This document shows positions 16,990 through 25,190 of a DNA stretch of 64,000 nucleotides, one piece after another; within the stretch, counting starts at the first letter, position 1, and every line of letters starts with the position of its first letter. The notes under the pieces were generated by a model. The model saw only the letters and a program-made list of their open reading frames with translations, was not told the origin of the DNA and made no database searches. Origin of the DNA: Streptomyces sclerotialus (GTDB lineage Bacteria > Actinomycetota > Actinomycetes > Streptomycetales > Streptomycetaceae). The stretch covers positions 5,394,001-5,458,000 of the forward strand of contig NZ_JBFOHP010000002.1 of the NCBI RefSeq assembly GCF_040907265.1, written 5' to 3'. The position numbers were made by a program, and so were the translations under genes.

Positions 16990-18711
16990 ATGGCCAGGGA
17001 ATTCCAACGTGGCCACAAGGCCAGGATCAGTGACCTGACCGCGGGGACGGATCTGTACGTGGGCGTACAGATCGCCGCCCCCGGTCTGACCTTCGACATC
17101 AGCTGTTTCGGCCTGGACGCGGACGAACGGCTCTCCGACGACCGGTACTTCATCTTCTTCAACCAGCCGAAGTCGCCCGAGGAGGCCCTCCAGCAGCTCG
17201 GCCCGCAGGCCGGGGACACCGAGTCCTTCCGGGTCACGCTCGACCGGATCCCGCAGCACATCCAGAAGCTGTCCTTCACCGCGGCCATCGACGGCGCGGG
17301 CCAGATGTCGCAGATCGGCCCGGGGTACATCCGGATCGTCGCCGGGGGACAGGAGGTCGCGCGGTACTCCTTCACCGGGTCGGAGTTCAGCACGGAGCGT
17401 GCCGTCATGCTCGGCGACTTCTACATGAAGGACGTCTGGCGCTTCGCCGCCGTCGGGCAGGGCTTCGACGGTGGACTGGAAGCGCTGCTGCGGAACTTCG
17501 GGGGTGAGGTCGCCGAGGAGCCGGAGGCCGCGCCGCAGCCGGACGCCGTACCCGGCTTCGCGCCGCCCGCCGCCGCGGAGCCCGCGCCCGCCTTCGCGCC
17601 GCCCGCGGCCGCCGAGCCCGCCCCGGCCCCCGGCTTCGGTGTCCCGCCGCAGCAGCCGGCCCCGGAGCCCGCTGGGCCGCACGCCACGCAGGCGGAGCCC
17701 GTCGTCCAGCAGCCGGACGCGCCCCCGCAGCCTCAGGCCCCCGTGCAGCCCCAGGTTCCCCAGCAGCCCGTGGCCCCGCAGCCGCAGGCGTTCCAGCAGC
17801 CCGACCAGCAGGCCCAGATGCACGCGGCGCCGACCATCGCCGCCCCCATGGTGCCGCCCGCCGCCGCGCAACCGCCGCAGGCTCCCTACGGCGCGCAGGC
17901 CCAGCCCGCGCCCCACGGGGCTCCCGGACCGTTCCCCGGCCAGCCCACGCCGCCGCCCGCCCAGCCCATGCCGTACGGCCAGCAGCCGCCCGCCTACGGG
18001 CAGCCCGCGCCGCAGGGCGGCGGGCAGTACGCCGTGCCGCAGGGCGCGGGAGCGGGGCTGGAGGCCTCGCTGCAGAAGTACCGGGAGGCCGCCACCGGGC
18101 AGCGCTGGACGCCGCAGAGCGAGAAGCTGATCCGCGTCGACCTCGGCGTCGACGGGCAGCCGGTGCTGGCCCGGCAGGGCAGCATGGTGCTCTACCAGGG
18201 CAAGGTCGACTTCAGCTACAAGGGAGCCGGCTTCCGCGGCCGCATCGTGGGCAACGCCACCGGCCAGGAGATGCAGTTGATGCGCTGCTCCGGCCAGGGC
18301 CAGGTCTTCTTCGCGGAGAACAGCGCCCATGTGCACCCCATCGAGCTGCAGGGCGACGCGATCTGCGTCAACGCCGAGAGCGTGCTGGCCTTCGACGAGT
18401 CGCTCCAGCACGAGGTGCGCCGTATCGAAGGGCACGGCATCCCCGGAGGCGCGCTGTTCACCATGCAGTTCCAGGGTACCGGCACGGTCGTGGTGAAGAC
18501 CGCGGGCACGCCGGTCGTGCTGCCGGTCACCCCGACCACGTTCGCGGACGCCAACGCCATCGTCGCGTGGTCCGCCGCGTCCCAGGTGATCATCTCCAGC
18601 CAGGTGCGGCTGCGCCGCAACGCGTACCCGGGTCACTCGGGCGAGACCGTGAACCTGCAGTTCCGGGGCGCTCCCGGCAACTTCGTCGTCGTCCAGCCCT
18701 ACGAGGTCTGA
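16990..18711 (+). CDS. TerD-domain / AIM24-domain fusion protein
   Basis: 573 residues. Residues 1-185 are a TerD domain (FDISCFGLDADERLSDD, FFNQPKSPEEAL, and FYMKDVWRFAAVGQGFDGGL at its end). Residues about 190-355 are a Pro/Gln/Ala-rich linker. The rest is an AIM24-like beta-sandwich domain (RQGSMVLYQGKVDF, SGQGQVFFAE, GTGTVVVKTAGTP). TerD domains bind calcium and occur in tellurite and phage-stress systems; AIM24 is known from mitochondria. First gene of a three-gene run of AIM24 proteins. No signal peptide. Function unknown. Confidence 0.88.
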   Translation: MAREFQRGHKARISDLTAGTDLYVGVQIAAPGLTFDISCFGLDADERLSDDRYFIFFNQPKSPEEALQQLGPQAGDTESFRVTLDRIPQHIQKLSFTAAIDGAGQMSQIGPGYIRIVAGGQEVARYSFTGSEFSTERAVMLGDFYMKDVWRFAAVGQGFDGGLEALLRNFGGEVAEEPEAAPQPDAVPGFAPPAAAEPAPAFAPPAAAEPAPAPGFGVPPQQPAPEPAGPHATQAEPVVQQPDAPPQPQAPVQPQVPQQPVAPQPQAFQQPDQQAQMHAAPTIAAPMVPPAAAQPPQAPYGAQAQPAPHGAPGPFPGQPTPPPAQPMPYGQQPPAYGQPAPQGGGQYAVPQGAGAGLEASLQKYREAATGQRWTPQSEKLIRVDLGVDGQPVLARQGSMVLYQGKVDFSYKGAGFRGRIVGNATGQEMQLMRCSGQGQVFFAENSAHVHPIELQGDAICVNAESVLAFDESLQHEVRRIEGHGIPGGALFTMQFQGTGTVVVKTAGTPVVLPVTPTTFADANAIVAWSAASQVIISSQVRLRRNAYPGHSGETVNLQFRGAPGNFVVVQPYEV

Positions 18712-18722
18712 GGGAGCCCGCC

Positions 18723-19406
18723 ATGACTCAGCAGCAGCTTTCGGGCTTTGCCCCGACCGCACCCGTGGCCCGCATGGAGAACCACGGCAGTGCGATGGTG
18801 AAGATCGCCATGCAGAGCGGCCAGGACGTCTTCTGCCGCACCGGCTCGATGGTCGCCTACGAAGGCTTCGTCCAGTACCAGCCGAACCCGCCCGCCGTCC
18901 GTCAGATGGCCTCGCAGTGGCTGACCGGAGAGGGCGCGCCCCTCATGCAGGCCAGTGGTGACGGCCTGCTCTACCTCGCCGACTACGGCGCGGACGTCGT
19001 GTGCCTGAACCTCAACGACGACGCGATCTCCGTGAACGGCACCAACCTGCTCGCCTTCGACGCGCACCTCCAGTGGGGGGTGCAGCGCGTCAAGGGCATG
19101 GCGAAGTTCGCGGGGCAGGGATTGTTCAACGTGGGGATCGCGGGCACCGGTTGGGTCGCGCTGACCTCGCGCGGCACCCCGATCGTCGTCGACTGCGGCC
19201 GCGGCGAGGACGAGACCTACGTGGACCCGGACGCGCTCGTGGCCTGGTCGACGAACCTGAAGATGAAGGGCAAGCGCAGCTTCAAGGCGTCCTCGATGAT
19301 CGGGCGCGGCAGCGGCGAGGCGTACCAGCTCGGCTTCTCCGGCCAGGGCTTCGTGGTCGTACAGCCCAGCGAGGACAGCGCCGACCGGCTCCGGGCCCGG
19401 GGCTGA
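18723..19406 (+). CDS. AIM24-family protein (first stand-alone copy)
   Basis: 227 residues, ATG 18723, 11 bp after the fusion gene, with GAGGGAG upstream. The same fold as the fusion C-terminus is shown by FCRTGSMVAYEGFVQY, ASGDGLLYLADYG, GIAGTGWVALTSRGTP and GQGFVVVQPSE. All three neighbouring copies share the SMVxYxG, SGxGxxYLA and VVAWS landmarks, so they probably arose by duplication and may assemble together. No catalytic motif is evident. Confidence 0.85.
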   Translation: MTQQQLSGFAPTAPVARMENHGSAMVKIAMQSGQDVFCRTGSMVAYEGFVQYQPNPPAVRQMASQWLTGEGAPLMQASGDGLLYLADYGADVVCLNLNDDAISVNGTNLLAFDAHLQWGVQRVKGMAKFAGQGLFNVGIAGTGWVALTSRGTPIVVDCGRGEDETYVDPDALVAWSTNLKMKGKRSFKASSMIGRGSGEAYQLGFSGQGFVVVQPSEDSADRLRARG

Positions 19407-19426
19407 GGGGGAGGACTTCCGTAACC

Positions 19427-20185
19427 ATGCAGAGCCCGCTTTTCGCCTACACCGAGGCGCAGACCCAGGACCGGTACGCGCTGCAGAACCCGCAGCTGCT
19501 GCGGGTCGCGCTGACCGGCCACGAGGACCTGCTCGCCCGTAAGGGCACGATGGTCGCCTATCAGGGGCTGCTCGAATTCGACGGGGAGTACCAGACCCCG
19601 AACCAGCGCCGGCAGCGCGCCCGGGCCGGTGAGGGCCTGGACCTGATGCGCGTCTCCGGGCAGGGCACGGTCTACCTGGCCAACCTCGCCCAGCACGTGC
19701 ACCTCGTGGACGTCGACCACGACGGGCTGACCGTCGACAGCAACTACGTGCTCGCGCTGGACTCCACGCTCCACTGGGAGGTCATCTCCGTGGACAGCCA
19801 GTACGGCATCTCGGGCACCGGCAAGTACCAGCTCAACATCTCCGGCCAGGGCAAGGTCGCGCTGATGACCTCGGGCCAGCCGCTGATGATGCAGGTGACG
19901 CCCGACAAGTACGTCAACGCCGACGCGGACGCGGTGGTGGCCTGGTCCACCTCGCTGCGCGTCCAGATGCAGGCCCAGACGCATTCCTCGGGGGTGTGGC
20001 GGCGCCGCGGCAGCACCGGCGAGGGCTGGGAGCTCAGTTTCCTCGGCCAGGGCTACGCGCTCGTGCAGCCCAGCGAGCTGCTGCCGCCCCAGAACGCGGT
20101 CATCGGGCAGGGCCTCGCCGCGCAGTACGGCATGGGCCAGCACGGCGCCCGTGGACAGAACCAGGGCAACATCTTCACGAACTGA
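19427..20185 (+). CDS. AIM24-family protein (second stand-alone copy)
   Basis: 252 residues, ATG 19427, GGGGGAGGA upstream. Shares KGTMVAYQGLLEF, SGQGTVYLANLAQHVH, VVAWSTSLRVQ and GQGYALVQPSE with the preceding gene. The C-terminus is a Gln/Gly-rich tail (MGQHGARGQNQGNIFTN). Last gene of the TerD-AIM24 operon, followed 39 bp later by a strong terminator. Confidence 0.85.
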   Translation: MQSPLFAYTEAQTQDRYALQNPQLLRVALTGHEDLLARKGTMVAYQGLLEFDGEYQTPNQRRQRARAGEGLDLMRVSGQGTVYLANLAQHVHLVDVDHDGLTVDSNYVLALDSTLHWEVISVDSQYGISGTGKYQLNISGQGKVALMTSGQPLMMQVTPDKYVNADADAVVAWSTSLRVQMQAQTHSSGVWRRRGSTGEGWELSFLGQGYALVQPSELLPPQNAVIGQGLAAQYGMGQHGARGQNQGNIFTN

Positions 20186-20224
20186 CAGCGCGCCTCCGGA
20201 GCGGCAGGACGCGCCTCAGGGACA

Positions 20225-20270
20225 AGAGCGGGCGGGCCCGGCACCTTCTGGTGCCGGGCCCGCCCGCTCT
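20225..20270. terminator. bidirectional terminator
   Basis: 21-bp perfect stem (20225-20245 with 20250-20270) and TTCT loop between the AIM24 operon and the convergent NUDIX gene. Confidence 0.92.
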
Positions 20271-20273
20271 GCC

Positions 20274-20810
20274 TCACAGCAGCGCTCTCGTCCGTTCCAC
20301 GAGCCGGACCACCGACTCGTCGGCCACGTCCGGAACCTCGTCGTACGGGAACCAGCGCAGGTCCAGCGACTCGTCGCTGATCGCCTCCGTGGCGTCCTCG
20401 GGGGCCAGCGCGGCGTACTGCACGTCCAAGTGCCACGCGCAGGGCGTGTGGTGGCGGTCCAGGCGCACCGGGCCGCCCGGCAGCAGCGTCAGCCCCCGGG
20501 AGATGCCGGACTCCTCGCGCGCCTCGCGCAGCGCGGCGTCCGCCAGCGTGGCGTCCTCGGGCTCGCAGTGGCCGCCCATCTGCAGCCACATCCGCAGCTT
20601 CTTGTGCAGCGTGAGCAGCACCCGGCCGCGCGACGGGTCGACCACCAGGGCGCTCGCCGTGAGGTGCCCGTCACCGCAGGGCTTCCACATGCCGTCCGGG
20701 TGGGCGGCCAGGTGGTCCAGGTACGCCAGGCGCAGCTGCTCCTGGTCGGGGGCGGGCGCGGGCCACTCCTTCAGGACCCGCGCCGCGTCCTCATGAAGGC
20801 TCACGGTCAC
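20274..20810 (-). CDS. NUDIX hydrolase
   Basis: 178 residues from a GTG at 20810 that overlaps the upstream stop (GTGA), so translation is probably coupled to the metalloprotease gene. A complete Nudix box (GGHCEPEDATLADAALREAR, then EESGI) lies near residues 78-100. The substrate class is not predictable; it is distinct from NudC and has no zinc ribbon. Confidence 0.88.
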   Translation of the reverse strand: MTVSLHEDAARVLKEWPAPAPDQEQLRLAYLDHLAAHPDGMWKPCGDGHLTASALVVDPSRGRVLLTLHKKLRMWLQMGGHCEPEDATLADAALREAREESGISRGLTLLPGGPVRLDRHHTPCAWHLDVQYAALAPEDATEAISDESLDLRWFPYDEVPDVADESVVRLVERTRALL

Positions 20811-22282
20811 TTGCCGCCGTCGCCCTCGTCGCCGTCCTTGCCCTCGGGGGCGTCGCCCTCGGCGGTCTCGCGCTTGGTCAGATCCGGCTTGCCGCCCTCG
20901 GCCTTGCCGTTCGCCGCCTCGCCGAGCATCTTGTCCAGCTCGGAGAAGTCCATCTGCTCCCGGTGGACGAAGCCGTCCGGGTCGTCCAGGTCCTGCGCCG
21001 TGGGCAGCATGTCCGGGTGCGACCACAGCGCGTCCCGGCCCTCCAGGCCGCGCGCGTCCGTGAGGGAGGCCCACAGCCGCGAGGCGTCCCGCAGGCGCCG
21101 CGGACGCAGCTCCAGGCCGATCAGGGTCGCGAAGGTCTGCTCGGCAGGGCCGCCGGTCGCCCGGCGCCGCCGCAACGTTTCTCGCAGCGCGTCGGCCGAC
21201 GGGAGGTGCGGGGCCGCCGCGGCGTGCACCACCGCGTCCACCCAGCCCTCGACGAGCGCCAGCGCCGTCTCCAGGCGGGCCAGCGCCGCCTTCTGCTCCG
21301 GGGTGTCCTCGGGCTGGAACATGCCCTGCTGGAGGGCGTCCTGCAGCTGCTCGGGGTGGGCCGGGTCGAGCTGGCCGACCGCGTCCTCCAGCTTGCTGGT
21401 GTCGACCTTGATGCCGCGCGCGTAACCCTCGACCGCGCCGAAGAGGTGCGAGCGCAGCCACGGTACGTGCGCGAAGAGGCGCTGGTGAGCGGCCTCGCGC
21501 AGCGCCAGGTACAGCCGCACCTCCTCGGGCGGCACACCCAGGCCGGAGCCGAGCGCCTCGACGTTGCCCGGCAGCAGGGCGGCCTTGCCGGCCGGGCCCA
21601 GCGGCAGCCCCACGTCCGTGGAGCCGACGACCTCACCGGCCAGGGTGCCGAGCGCCTGCCCGATCTGGGTACCGAACATCGCGCCGCCCATGGAGCGCAT
21701 CATCCCGAGCAGCGGGCCGGCCATGGCCTGCATCTCCTCGGGGAGCACGTCGCCCATCGCCGCGCCGACGCGCTCGGCGACCGGGTCCACCAGCTCCTGC
21801 CACACCGGGAGGGTCTCCTCGACCCACTCGGCACGGCTCCACGCCACGACGCTGCCCGCGCCCGACGGCAGCGACGTCACGCCGTCCAGCCACAGGTCCG
21901 CCAGGCGCACGGCCTCCTCGACCGCCGCCCGCTCACCGGGCGCGACGCTGGCGTCCTTGCTGCCGTCCGGGGCGCCCTGCGCCACCGTCTGCCGGGCGAT
22001 GTCCTTGGCCATGTCCCAGTTCACCGGGCCGCCCTCGTACGAGAGCATCTGGCCGAGCTTCTGGAAGGCGGCACCGAGATCGCCGGGGTTCATCTCGCCC
22101 CCGGGCCCGCCCATGCCACCGAAGAGCGCCGCGAACGGGTTGTCCGCGCCGCCGCTCCCGCCGCCGAACCCGAACGGATTCGCGGGGCCCTGGCCACCTC
22201 CCTGGCCGCCCTTCTGCTTGCCGTTGTCGCCGTCCTCCGGCTCCTCCGGCGGAAGGCCGAATCCGAATGGGTTGTCACTCAC
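20807..22282 (-). CDS. DUF2342-family zinc-dependent metalloprotease
   Basis: 491 residues from GTG 22282 with GAGGAA upstream. After a Gly-rich N-terminus containing repeated NPFGFG/NPFAALFGG segments comes the DUF2342 core, with GGAMFGTQIGQALGTLAGEV and the helix LYLALREAAHQRLF, whose ExxH resembles a zinc-binding site. The mycobacterial homologue Rv3195 is in the same neighbourhood. The C-terminus is acidic and Gly/Asp-rich. Protease activity is a family annotation and not proven by visible motifs. Confidence 0.82.
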   Translation of the reverse strand: MSDNPFGFGLPPEEPEDGDNGKQKGGQGGGQGPANPFGFGGGSGGADNPFAALFGGMGGPGGEMNPGDLGAAFQKLGQMLSYEGGPVNWDMAKDIARQTVAQGAPDGSKDASVAPGERAAVEEAVRLADLWLDGVTSLPSGAGSVVAWSRAEWVEETLPVWQELVDPVAERVGAAMGDVLPEEMQAMAGPLLGMMRSMGGAMFGTQIGQALGTLAGEVVGSTDVGLPLGPAGKAALLPGNVEALGSGLGVPPEEVRLYLALREAAHQRLFAHVPWLRSHLFGAVEGYARGIKVDTSKLEDAVGQLDPAHPEQLQDALQQGMFQPEDTPEQKAALARLETALALVEGWVDAVVHAAAAPHLPSADALRETLRRRRATGGPAEQTFATLIGLELRPRRLRDASRLWASLTDARGLEGRDALWSHPDMLPTAQDLDDPDGFVHREQMDFSELDKMLGEAANGKAEGGKPDLTKRETAEGDAPEGKDGDEGDGGK

Positions 22283-22531
22283 GGGTTTCCTCGGCTCGTA
22301 GGGCCGCCGGCCCCGGGCCGACGGCGGCTGCCCGACATTCCCTTCCAGCCTAGAGGGTGCCCGGCCGTTCTCCGCGGCCGCGGAGAAGACGGTCCGGCGC
22401 CCCCCTGTGACACCCTGCGCCGCTCAGGGGCTCGGTGCTTGGCTGTCGGGGTGCCTGCGGCAGGATGGACGCACGCTGGTCCGTACGCGCCGGTGCGCAT
22501 ACGTACTGAAGACAACCGCTGGAGACGCCCG

Positions 22532-23683
22532 GTGAGTTCCCCAGATCCGACCGTTCGCGCAGCGCGAAACACCGCTGCCGACCCCGAGAAGACGCCCGAT
22601 ACGACCGTCGCCGCGGCGGCCTCGCCGCAGCACCGCCCCGTCGTGGCGGTCACCGGCGCCGCCTCCGGTATCGGGGCGCTGCTGACCCGCGCCCTGACGG
22701 AATCCGACGAGATCAAGCGGGTCGTGGCCATCGACGAGCGGCGCGGGGACGAGGAGGGCGCCGACTGGCACGTACTGGACGTCCGGGACCCCGCCATCGC
22801 GGAGAAGCTCCGGGGCGCCGACGTCGTCGTCCACCTCGCGCTCGACCTCGACCTGGAGACGGACCCGGCCGCTCGTACCGCGTACAACGTGCGCGGCACC
22901 CAGACCGTCCTGACGGCCGCCGCCGCGGCCGGTGTGCACCGGGTGGTGCTGTGCACCTCCGCGATGGTCTACGGGGCGCTGCCCGACAACGACGTCCCGC
23001 TCTCCGAGGACGCCGAGCTGCGCGCCACCGCCGACGCCACCGGGGTCGGCGACCTCCTGGAGATCGAACGCCTCGCCCACCGAGCGCCGCGCGCCCACCC
23101 CGGACTGAACGTCACGGTGCTGCGCCCCACCGTCCTCGTGGGCGGCACCGACACCGCGCTCACCCGGTATTTCGAATCGCCGCGCCTCCTGGTCGTCGCG
23201 GGCTCCCGCCCCATGTGGCAGTTCTGCCACGTGGAGGACCTGGTCAGCGCACTGGAGTACGCGGCGCTGGAGAAGGTCGAGGGCGAACTCGCGGTCGGCT
23301 GCGACGGCTGGCTGGAGCAGGAGGAGGTCGAGGAGCTCACCGGCATCCGCAGGATGGAGCTGCCGTCCTCGGTAGCCCTGGGCGCCGCCGCCCGGCTGCA
23401 CCGCATCGGGCTCACGCCGTCCCCCGCCGGCGACCTGGCGTACACCATGCACCCCTGGGTGGTCAGCGGCAGCCGGCTGCACGAGGCGGGCTGGCGGCCC
23501 CGGTGGACCAATGAGGAGGTGCTCGCGGAGCTCCTGGAGGAGGTCGCGGGGCGGCACACCGTGGCCGGGCGCCGGCTGGGCCGCAAGGACGCCACCGCGG
23601 CCGGTGCCGCGGGCGCGACCGTGGCCCTCCTGGGTACCGCAGCGCTCGTACGCCGTGCCCGTAAGGCCCGGCGGCGCCTCTGA
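22532..23683 (+). CDS. NAD-dependent epimerase/SDR-like protein
   Basis: 383 residues from GTG 22532, GGAG 7 nt upstream. An extended-SDR Rossmann motif VTGAASGIGALL (near residue 40), DVVVHLALD, and a TSAMVYGALP strand are present. At the expected YxxxK position the sequence reads GVGDLLEIERLA, so the catalytic Tyr/Lys pair is missing. C-terminally there is a hydrophobic stretch (AAGAAGATVALLGTAALV) and a basic tail (RRARKARRRL) that could anchor it to the membrane. Likely binds a dinucleotide but may not be a dehydrogenase. Confidence 0.8.
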   Translation: MSSPDPTVRAARNTAADPEKTPDTTVAAAASPQHRPVVAVTGAASGIGALLTRALTESDEIKRVVAIDERRGDEEGADWHVLDVRDPAIAEKLRGADVVVHLALDLDLETDPAARTAYNVRGTQTVLTAAAAAGVHRVVLCTSAMVYGALPDNDVPLSEDAELRATADATGVGDLLEIERLAHRAPRAHPGLNVTVLRPTVLVGGTDTALTRYFESPRLLVVAGSRPMWQFCHVEDLVSALEYAALEKVEGELAVGCDGWLEQEEVEELTGIRRMELPSSVALGAAARLHRIGLTPSPAGDLAYTMHPWVVSGSRLHEAGWRPRWTNEEVLAELLEEVAGRHTVAGRRLGRKDATAAGAAGATVALLGTAALVRRARKARRRL

Positions 23684-23924
23684 AGGGCCGCTGCCGCCGT
23701 CCTGAAACGGACGGCCGGCGGCCGGTCGACTCCCCTCGGGCCACGCGTTCCCCGGGAGCGCCGGGAACCGTACGGAAGCGGCGGCTCCCTCCGGACGGCG
23801 GGAAGGCGTCGTCCGTACGCGGCGGTAGGACCCCTACGGTCTGGTAGGACCCTCCATACGGCGGTCGGTACACCAGGTGGAACAGCCATTCCCCCGCGCC
23901 GCGTCCGTGGGGCACGATGGGCGC

Positions 23925-24404
23925 ATGTCTGGTACGAACCACCACCCGTCGCCGCGCCCCGACCACCCAGGTGAGCAGGGGGCGGCGGACCCGATCCGGC
24001 TGCTGGGCATTCGGGACACGCCGCTCTCCGTGGACGAGGTGTTCACGGCGGTAGGGGACGCCGCGTCCGGCGGGACCGCCCTGTTCGTCGGCACCGTCCG
24101 CTCGCACGACGGCGGCTCGGACGTCGACGGGCTCGGCTACTCCGCGCACCCGTCGGCCGAGGCGGAACTCCGCCGGGTCGCGGAGAAGGTGGCCGCGGAC
24201 TTCCCCGTACGGGCGCTGGCCGCGGTCCACCGGGTGGGGGACCTGGCCATCGGGGACCTCGCCGTCGTCGTCGCGGTGTCCTGCCCGCACCGGGCGGAGG
24301 CGTTCGAGGCGTGCAGAAGACTCATCGACGACCTCAAGCACGAGGTGCCGATCTGGAAGCACCAGACGTTCTCGGACGGGACAGAGGAATGGGTCGGCGC
24401 GTAG
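23925..24404 (+). CDS. moaE: molybdopterin synthase catalytic subunit MoaE
   Basis: 159 residues from ATG 23925; CACGAT lies 6 nt upstream. Conserved ALFVGTVRSHDGG (near 50), VHRVGDLAIGDLAVVV and the active-site KHEVPIWKHQ (near 144) identify MoaE, which with MoaD inserts dithiolene sulfur into precursor Z. About 25 N-terminal residues are an extra disordered segment. The last 14 bases, including the stop codon, form the start of a 53-bp tandem repeat. Confidence 0.92.
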   Translation: MSGTNHHPSPRPDHPGEQGAADPIRLLGIRDTPLSVDEVFTAVGDAASGGTALFVGTVRSHDGGSDVDGLGYSAHPSAEAELRRVAEKVAADFPVRALAAVHRVGDLAIGDLAVVVAVSCPHRAEAFEACRRLIDDLKHEVPIWKHQTFSDGTEEWVGA

Positions 24405-24645
24405 CGCCGTCTTCTGGGGGTGGAGGTCGGGTGACGGGAGGGCGGGTCGGCGCGTAGTGCCGTCTTCTGGGGGTGGAGGTCGGGTGACGGGAGGGCGGGT
24501 CGGCGCGCAAGTGCCGTCTTCTGGGGGTGGAGGTCGGGTGACGGGAGGGCGGGTCGGCGCGTAGTGCCGTCTTCTGGGGGTGGAGGTCGGGTGACGGGAG
24601 GGCGGGTCGGCGCGTAAGTGCCGTCTTCCGGGGGGAGTGAAGGGC
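24391..24645 (+). repeat. 53-54 bp tandem repeat downstream of moaE
   Basis: Units start at 24391, 24444, 24497, 24551 and 24604 (period 53, 53, 54, 53); the fifth copy is partial and diverges after about 25 bases. Unit 1 starts inside the last codons of moaE. Each unit begins with a small hairpin (GGCGC, loop, GCGCC or GTGCC) whose loop is GTA in three units and GCAA or GTAA in two. No gene is seen between 24405 and 24930; long open frames on the opposite strand here are a side effect of the repeat. Confidence 0.93.
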
Positions 24646-24930
24646 GGGTGGGGCCTGGTGGGTTTTTCCCCGTCCTCCGGGAACCTGAGCGACCCGAATG
24701 GCGTAAAGAAAGCGTGTAAGACGCATTCATGGGGCGCGCGGGGGCGGTGAGCCGCGCAGAAGTGGGTACGCGCCCTCCACGGGCGCCCCGCCGCAGACGC
24801 CCGTAGATCAGCCGGACAGCCGACAACGTCCTCCGGTTGCGTAACCCACCCCCGGGCATGAGCGTTGAGCTGTCGGCTGGTTAATCTGCTTATTCGTCGT
24901 TGCGGTTGTACAAGGGGTCGGGAGGCCGCT

Positions 24931-25116
24931 ATGGGTGCGCTCCTCTGGTTGCTGATTCCGCTTCTCGCCGCGCTGGCCGCCACGGTGTGGAGCAGTTGGA
25001 CCGTACGTAACCGCAAGTCCGGGGACGTCGCGGAGCTGGCCGGGTACGCCCGCTTCCGCGAGGCGATGGAGCGGTCCGAGGACCCGCGTCCGAAGGAGCA
25101 TTCGGACGCGGCCTGA
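24931..25116 (+). CDS. small single-pass membrane protein
   Basis: 61 residues, ATG 24931, GGGAGG about 6 nt upstream. Residues 2-22 are hydrophobic (ALLWLLIPLLAALAATVW), then basic RNRKSGD and a charged tail ending KEHSDAA. Looks like an N-in anchor with a cytosolic or surface tail. Located 74 bp before the PDZ protease gene; no family recognised. Confidence 0.7.
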   Translation: MGALLWLLIPLLAALAATVWSSWTVRNRKSGDVAELAGYARFREAMERSEDPRPKEHSDAA

Positions 25117-25190
25117 GCCGCCGGGCGGGCCGGGACCCGTACGGACGGCCCCGCGGGCCGCTTGTCATACCCGTCCCGTACTGTCGTTCC

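Noticed and set aside
24391..24645. Possible CRISPR array
   Set aside because: Units are contiguous with no unique spacers and there are no cas genes.
24137..24859. Long minus-strand open frames over the moaE repeat, encoding repeated Pro/Arg-rich segments
   Set aside because: They arise because the 53-bp unit lacks minus-strand stops; no ribosome site and no domain.
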